From: Streptomyces sp. DSM 15324
Lineage (GTDB): Bacteria > Actinomycetota > Actinomycetes > Streptomycetales > Streptomycetaceae
Length of the DNA: 64,000 bases
Direction of reading: 5' to 3'
NCBI RefSeq assembly: GCF_001514285.1
Contig: NZ_KQ949024.1
Span: 710,700 to 774,699, forward strand
The translations under genes and the position numbers were made by a program. The notes beneath the pieces are model-generated. The model did not search any database and was not told the DNA's origin. It was given only the letters and a program-made list of their open reading frames with translations. Shown piece after piece: positions 60,108 through 64,000 of this stretch. Numbering within the stretch: the stretch's first letter is position 1; the number at the start of each line of letters is the position of its first letter.

Positions 60108-60875
60108 TCAGCGGACCTCGGTGATCTCCGGTCCGCGCTGGAGCTGGCCCATGCCTCCGGAGAAGCGGGAACTCTCGTCCTGCTGCTGGATGCCCTCGGG
60201 GACCATCTGCGCGTCGTTCGGCAGCTTGAGGACGATGGGGTCGCGCGGCGCCATCGGGCCGTCGCCGCGCACCACGACCGTGTCCCGGAAGATCTGCTCG
60301 AGCAGGCCGGCGGCCTGCGGCTGCACCGCGCCCTGGCCGGAGATCACTCCGCGCAGGAACCAGCGGGGGCCGTCCACACCGACGAACCGGACGACGTGGA
60401 AGCCGCCGGTGCCGTCCGGCAGCTGCACCGGGACCTGGGCCCGCAGCTCCCAGCCCAGCGGGCCCTCGACCTCGTCGATGATCCCGCCCTGCTGGGTGAT
60501 GCCCGCACCGATCTCCTCGCGCACCTCGCCCCAGATGCCCTCGCGCTTGGGCGCGGCGAAGGCCTGGAGCTGGATGGCGCTGTCGCGCAGGACGACGGTG
60601 GCGGCGACGATCGCGTCACCCGCGACCTCGACGCGCAGCTCCATGCCGTCGACGCCCGGCACGAACAGACCGCCCAGGTCCACCCGGCCCTCGGCCGGGT
60701 CGCGGACCTCGGAGCTGTCCCAGGGTCCGTCGGGCCGCGGCTCGGGCTCGAGCCGGACGCGCTCACGCTCGCCCGCTACCTCTTCGTCCGCCTCAGTGTC
60801 GACACTGTCGACGACCTGCTCGGCCTCGCCGGCCGCGTCCTCGGCGGCACCCTTCTTCTTGCGACGTCCGAACAC
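60108..60875 (-). CDS. DUF3710 domain-containing protein
   Basis: 255 residues from GTG (VFGRRKKKGAAEDAAGEA), chosen for GGAAGG nine bases upstream. Basic then acidic N-terminus, then the DUF3710 core: VDLGGLFVPGVDGMELRVEV, VLRDSAIQLQAFAAPKREGI, WGEVREEIGAGITQQGGIID, GPRWFLRGVISGQGAVQPQA. Of unknown function but nearly always downstream of dut in actinobacteria, as here (one-base gap). Confidence 0.9.
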   Translation of the reverse strand: MFGRRKKKGAAEDAAGEAEQVVDSVDTEADEEVAGERERVRLEPEPRPDGPWDSSEVRDPAEGRVDLGGLFVPGVDGMELRVEVAGDAIVAATVVLRDSAIQLQAFAAPKREGIWGEVREEIGAGITQQGGIIDEVEGPLGWELRAQVPVQLPDGTGGFHVVRFVGVDGPRWFLRGVISGQGAVQPQAAGLLEQIFRDTVVVRGDGPMAPRDPIVLKLPNDAQMVPEGIQQQDESSRFSGGMGQLQRGPEITEVR

Positions 60876-60876
60876 G

Positions 60877-61419
60877 TCACTGTCCTTCCCGGTCGGATAC
60901 GACCGATGCGTATCGATACCCACCCACACTGCCGCCCAGGGCGGCCTGACCGCTTGCATCGCCCACCGCGGCATGCCCGCCGGTGGACCCGAAGCCCCCC
61001 GCGGCCCGTGCCGATTCGGGAAGTTCCGCGACCTCCTGGAAGCGGACCCTCTCGACCTGCTGGACGACCAGTTGGGCAATCCGGTCGAAGCGCTCGAACC
61101 GCACGGACTCGCGCGGGTCGAGATTCACCACGATCACCTTGATCTCCCCACGGTACCCGGCATCAACCGTCCCCGGGGCATTCACGAGTCCGACTCCGCA
61201 GCGGGCCGCGAGCCCCGACCGGGGATGCACGAAGGCCGCGTACCCCTCGGGCAGCGCGACGGACACCCCCGTGGGCAGGACGGCCCGTTCCCCCGGCCCC
61301 AGCTCACAGGCCTCGGTGGTCCGCAGATCCGCCCCCGCGTCCCCGGGGTGCTCGTACGCCGGAAGCGGTACGTCGGGGTGGACGCGCCGGATCAGGACGT
61401 CCAGGGGGTCACGGCTCAC
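60877..61419 (-). CDS. dut: dUTP diphosphatase
   Basis: 180 residues from GTG. All five trimeric dUTPase motifs: AGADLR (1), HPRSGLAARCG (2), GTVDAGYRGEIKV (3, catalytic Asp/Tyr), FDRIAQLV (4) and RAAGGFGSTG (5). Converts dUTP to dUMP and pyrophosphate, limiting uracil in DNA. Its start overlaps the thioesterase stop (61416), so both are translated from one transcript. The ~25-residue tail after motif 5 is Gly/Ser-rich. Confidence 0.97.
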   Translation of the reverse strand: MSRDPLDVLIRRVHPDVPLPAYEHPGDAGADLRTTEACELGPGERAVLPTGVSVALPEGYAAFVHPRSGLAARCGVGLVNAPGTVDAGYRGEIKVIVVNLDPRESVRFERFDRIAQLVVQQVERVRFQEVAELPESARAAGGFGSTGGHAAVGDASGQAALGGSVGGYRYASVVSDREGQ

Positions 61420-62000
61420 GGGTTCACCTCGAAGGCGCGGGCCCGCCGGGCCCGGTCGGGGTCGCTCATGGCCGCCTGGATCTCCTCCTCGCGGCCGTGG
61501 TGGACGAAGTGCGCCACGTCGACCTCCACGAAGAGGGCGTCGGCGCGGACCGCGACGGGGCCCTCGGGGCCGCCGATGCGTCCGGTCGCCGTCGAGTAGA
61601 TCTTCCGCCGGGCCACCGCCGTCACCTCGGCCTCCAGGTACAGGGTGGTGCCGACGGGCACCGGCCGGACGAAGTCGGTCTCCAGCCGGCCGGTCACCGC
61701 GATGGTGCGCAGCAGCCAGTTCAGCGAGCCGAGCGTCTCGTCGAGGGCGGTGGCCAGCACCCCGCCGTGCGCGAGCCCCGGAGCGCCCTGGTGGGCGGGC
61801 TGCACGGTGAACTCGGCGGTGACGGCGACCCCCTCACCGGCCCGCGCCTGCAGGTGCAGCCCGTGCACCTGTCCGCCGCCGCACCCGAAACACTGTTCGT
61901 AGTGGGCACCGAGGAGCTCGCCGGGCGCGGGAGCATCGGGGTGCCGGACGGGTTTCACGGCGTCGGCGGGGGGCTGAAGAGCTGCGGAAGTACCACTCAC
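61416..62000 (-). CDS. PaaI-family hotdog thioesterase
   Basis: 194 residues from GTG (VSGTSAALQPPADAVKPVRH); longer reading frames would run into the divergent gene's promoter. Hotdog motif QGAPGLAHGGVLATALDETL G (HGGxxxxxxDE, about 95-108), then TGRLETDFVRPVPVGTTLYL and ALFVEVDV. A Cys-rich N-terminal stretch CFGCGGGQ could bind metal, as in one PaaI subgroup. Likely an acyl-CoA thioesterase; co-transcribed with dut. Confidence 0.88.
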   Translation of the reverse strand: MSGTSAALQPPADAVKPVRHPDAPAPGELLGAHYEQCFGCGGGQVHGLHLQARAGEGVAVTAEFTVQPAHQGAPGLAHGGVLATALDETLGSLNWLLRTIAVTGRLETDFVRPVPVGTTLYLEAEVTAVARRKIYSTATGRIGGPEGPVAVRADALFVEVDVAHFVHHGREEEIQAAMSDPDRARRARAFEVNP

Positions 62001-62058
62001 AGCCGCAGACCTTACCCGCGCGTCGGCCGATACCGAGCACCGTGCCAAGCTTGACTCC

Positions 62059-62523
62059 ATGCAGCTCTCCGCCGCCCCTTACGAAGAACGTCTCACCGCG
62101 CCCCGCACCTGGTGGCTGATCTCGTTCCTCGTCGGCGTCTCCTTCGCCCTGATCCTGCTGCCCTTCGGCACGCTGCCGCTGCTGGGCGGCCTGGTGGGCG
62201 GGACGGCGGTGGCCGCGGTCGCCGCCAGTTCGTACGGCTCGGTGCGCATCCGGGTGGTCGGGGACGCGCTGATCGCCGGCGAGGCGCGGATCCCGGTCAC
62301 GGCCCTCGGCGAGGCGGAGGTCCTGGACCCGGAGGAGGCGCGGGCCTGGCGCACCTACAAGGCGGACGTGCGCGCGTTCCTGCTGCTGCGCGCCTACATC
62401 CCCACCGCGCTGAAGGTGCAGGTCACCGATCCGGACGACCCGACCCCCTACCTGTACCTGTCGACGCGGGAGCCGGAGCGGCTGGCGCAGGCGCTGCGCA
62501 CGGCGCGGGAGGCCGCGGTCTAG
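62059..62523 (+). CDS. DUF3093 domain-containing membrane protein
   Basis: 154 residues: YEERLTAPRTWWLISFLVGV, two adjacent helices (ALILLPFGTLPLLGGLVGGT and AVAAVAASSYGSVRIRV) and a soluble beta-rich C-terminus (ARIPVTALGEAEVLDPEEAR, DPDDPTPYLYLSTREPE). All DUF3093 features are present. Divergent from the thioesterase gene, converging on the hypothetical protein gene. Confidence 0.92.
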   Translation: MQLSAAPYEERLTAPRTWWLISFLVGVSFALILLPFGTLPLLGGLVGGTAVAAVAASSYGSVRIRVVGDALIAGEARIPVTALGEAEVLDPEEARAWRTYKADVRAFLLLRAYIPTALKVQVTDPDDPTPYLYLSTREPERLAQALRTAREAAV

Positions 62524-62539
62524 GGCGCCGCGCCCCGGC

Positions 62540-63487
62540 TCAGTACCCGAGCTCCCTGGGATGTCCGGGGAGCTCCGTCATGTCCAGCGGATCTGCGGGC
62601 TTCTCCAGCGGCGGCAGGTCCGTCAGGGCCTCCCAGGGCACCTGGGCCTTGCGCAGATCGGCGCGGATCCTCGCGGCCAGCTTCTTGGTGTCGCGCCGGT
62701 TCATGGCCGCGCCCACCACGGCGCCCACCAGGAACGGCACCAGCATCGGCAGGTCACGGACGAGCCGTTTCATGATCTGCTGGCGCAGCTCGCGTTTCAT
62801 CTGGCCGCCGAGCGCGGAGTTGACCGAGGACGGCTTGAGCGGTTCTATGCCGCGCTCGCCCGACCAGGAGCGCAGATAGGCCGTGCTGCGGTCCTTGAGG
62901 CTGCCGGGGGGCCTGAGGCCGTACACCTCGTGCAGTTCGGCGATGAGCTTCAGCTCGATCGCCGCCACGCCGGTGATCTCCGCGGCCAGCTCGGTCGGCA
63001 TCGCGGGCGGCACGGGCAGCATGGCCGCCGCGCCGACGCCCGCGCCGACCGTGGCCGTGGCGTTAGCGGCGCCCGCCACGAGCTTGTCGGCGAGCTGTTC
63101 CGGCCCGAGGCCGGGGAACTGTCTGCGGAGCGTCCTGAGGTCCCGTACGGGGATCCTCGGGGCGATCTCGATGATCCGGTCCGCGAGGTAGGCCAGACCG
63201 GCCCTGGCGCGGTCCCCGCCCTTGCGGACGCCTTCCCGGGCCAGGTCCCTGGCCTTGTCGCGGATCACCGCGGCCCGTCGCCTGGCGACGGGCGCGGGTC
63301 CACGTCCAGGCTCCGGGAGTCCGGTCCCGTCACCTGTCGTACCGAGCGAGGCCGATCCCGCAGGGACCACTCCCGTACCGGATGGGCCTCGCTCGTCGTC
63401 ACGCACGCCGTGAGGGCCGTCGGACGGCCCGTGGTCCGCTCCCGGCTTGCGGAAGCGGCGCTTCCGAGAGGGGGTCGAGCCAGTCAC
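62540..63487 (-). CDS. hypothetical protein, helical, membrane-associated
   Basis: 315 residues. Basic low-complexity start (SRKRRFRKPG), then an amphipathic helical region (ARDLAREGVRKGGDRARAGL) and two short hydrophobic stretches (AAMLPVPPAMPTELAAEITG and DLPMLVPFLVGAVVGAAMNR). The latter resembles the GxVVGAxxN glycine-zipper of EcsC-like proteins. Conserved in this place in Streptomyces, function unknown. 13 bases upstream of it lies the DUF4193 gene on the same strand. Confidence 0.75.
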   Translation of the reverse strand: MTGSTPSRKRRFRKPGADHGPSDGPHGVRDDERGPSGTGVVPAGSASLGTTGDGTGLPEPGRGPAPVARRRAAVIRDKARDLAREGVRKGGDRARAGLAYLADRIIEIAPRIPVRDLRTLRRQFPGLGPEQLADKLVAGAANATATVGAGVGAAAMLPVPPAMPTELAAEITGVAAIELKLIAELHEVYGLRPPGSLKDRSTAYLRSWSGERGIEPLKPSSVNSALGGQMKRELRQQIMKRLVRDLPMLVPFLVGAVVGAAMNRRDTKKLAARIRADLRKAQVPWEALTDLPPLEKPADPLDMTELPGHPRELGY

Positions 63488-63500
63488 GGCCGACCCCGCC

Positions 63501-63797
63501 TCAGTCGCAGTCGCGGCAGATCGGCTGACCGTTCTTCTCCCGGGCCAGCTGGCTGCGGTGGTGCACCAGGAAGCAGCTCATGCAGGTGAACTCGTCCTGC
63601 TGCTTCGGCAGCACGCGGACAGCCAGTTCCTCGTTGGACAGGTCCGCTCCGGGGAGCTCCAGCCCTTCCGCGGCCTCGAACTCGTCGACATCGACGGCGG
63701 AGGCGGACTTGTCGTTCCGCCGGGCCTTCAGCTCTTCAAGGCTGTCGGAGTCGACGTCGTCGTCGGTCTTGCGTGGGGTGTCGTAATCGGTTGCCAT
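63501..63797 (-). CDS. DUF4193 family protein
   Basis: 98 residues. Acidic N-terminus (TPRKTDDDVDSDSLEELKAR), DUF4193 core, and zinc-ribbon C-terminus: EFTCMSCFLVHHRSQLA with CxxC and PICRDC with CxxC. DksA-like size; small zinc protein conserved across actinobacteria and possibly an RNA polymerase or ribosome partner (inference). ATG at 63797 preceded by AGGGGGAGAGGCGAA. Confidence 0.93.
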   Translation of the reverse strand: MATDYDTPRKTDDDVDSDSLEELKARRNDKSASAVDVDEFEAAEGLELPGADLSNEELAVRVLPKQQDEFTCMSCFLVHHRSQLAREKNGQPICRDCD

Positions 63798-64000
63798 TTC
63801 GCCTCTCCCCCTCTGGGTGAATGCGGTGTCTCCAGCGCACGTAACGCGTGAGAGGCCGGACTTGTGCCCGCCTCGAGGCGGAGATTTTGCCTCACATCAA
63901 GGTCTGTTACTCAATCGACACCCAACCGGACTCCTCATGAGTGATCGGCTTGGATGGCGATCGGGACCGTACACGGTCCTGATGTCGCACTTCAAAGGCG

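Noticed and set aside
63938..64000. Plus-strand frame MSDRLGWRSGPYTVLMSHFKG at the window end
   Set aside because: Too short to identify, no clear ribosome site; could be the start of a gene outside the window.

Overview
The window is about 72% GC by eye, with Shine-Dalgarno-led or GTG-started genes, many four-base ATGA/GTGA overlaps and actinomycete-only families (DUF397, DUF3093, DUF3159, DUF3710, DUF4193, DUF6099, SepF paralogue, CbtAB). It reads as a Streptomyces chromosome segment. No rRNA, tRNA, CRISPR array or intact insertion sequence was found.

Layout. 0.1-9.8 kb: housekeeping and regulatory genes (lipoprotein, LLM oxidoreductase, MazG-like pyrophosphohydrolase, AAA ATPase with a repetitive N-terminus, SepF paralogue, polytopic membrane protein, a divergent YceI/MarR pair with three operator-like sites, TetR). 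9.9-12.7 kb: furA-katG peroxide-defence operon. 12.7-15.9 kb: cobalt/cobalamin region, with a decayed B12 ABC importer (riboswitch remnant fused to the end of a permease gene), a phosphatase-like protein lacking both catalytic histidines, and cbtBA behind a cobalamin riboswitch. 16.1-19.5 kb: monooxygenase, SDR and AraC regulator.

19.5-26.7 kb is a scar-rich accessory region. It holds a ptsI 3' fragment, DUF397, an orphan LuxR response regulator, XRE plus SDR genes, and a two-component system with a secreted lipoprotein. That last cassette sits between two ~90 bp inverted repeats which themselves abut two truncated genes.

26.7-47.4 kb is an aromatic catabolism island in two halves. The left half has an alpha/beta hydrolase, hydroxyquinol 1,2-dioxygenase, maleylacetate reductase, LysR, a two-component flavin monooxygenase and an acyl-CoA ligase. 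Two of its promoters share a 12-bp element. The right half has 3-oxoacid CoA-transferase, two FAH-family enzymes, an extradiol dioxygenase, an ACMSD-like amidohydrolase, an FAD monooxygenase, a cyclase, LysR and an MFS exporter. Left-half products (maleylacetate, then 3-oxoadipate) could feed the CoA-transferase of the right half. Several island genes are damaged: the reductase carries two offsetting frameshifts, an FAD monooxygenase survives as 93 codons, and an SDR is internally deleted.

47.7-50 kb has a MarR-controlled small membrane protein and IS5/IS30 transposase remnants. 50-64 kb is conserved core: an RNA methyltransferase, then a potassium-homeostasis block (KimA-like transporter, two TrkA/RCK proteins, DUF3159, OB-fold protein, KdpE, KdpD without kdpFABC), then DUF3710, dut, thioesterase, DUF3093, a hypothetical protein and DUF4193. 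The first 112 bases and the last ~200 bases hold no gene I can support.
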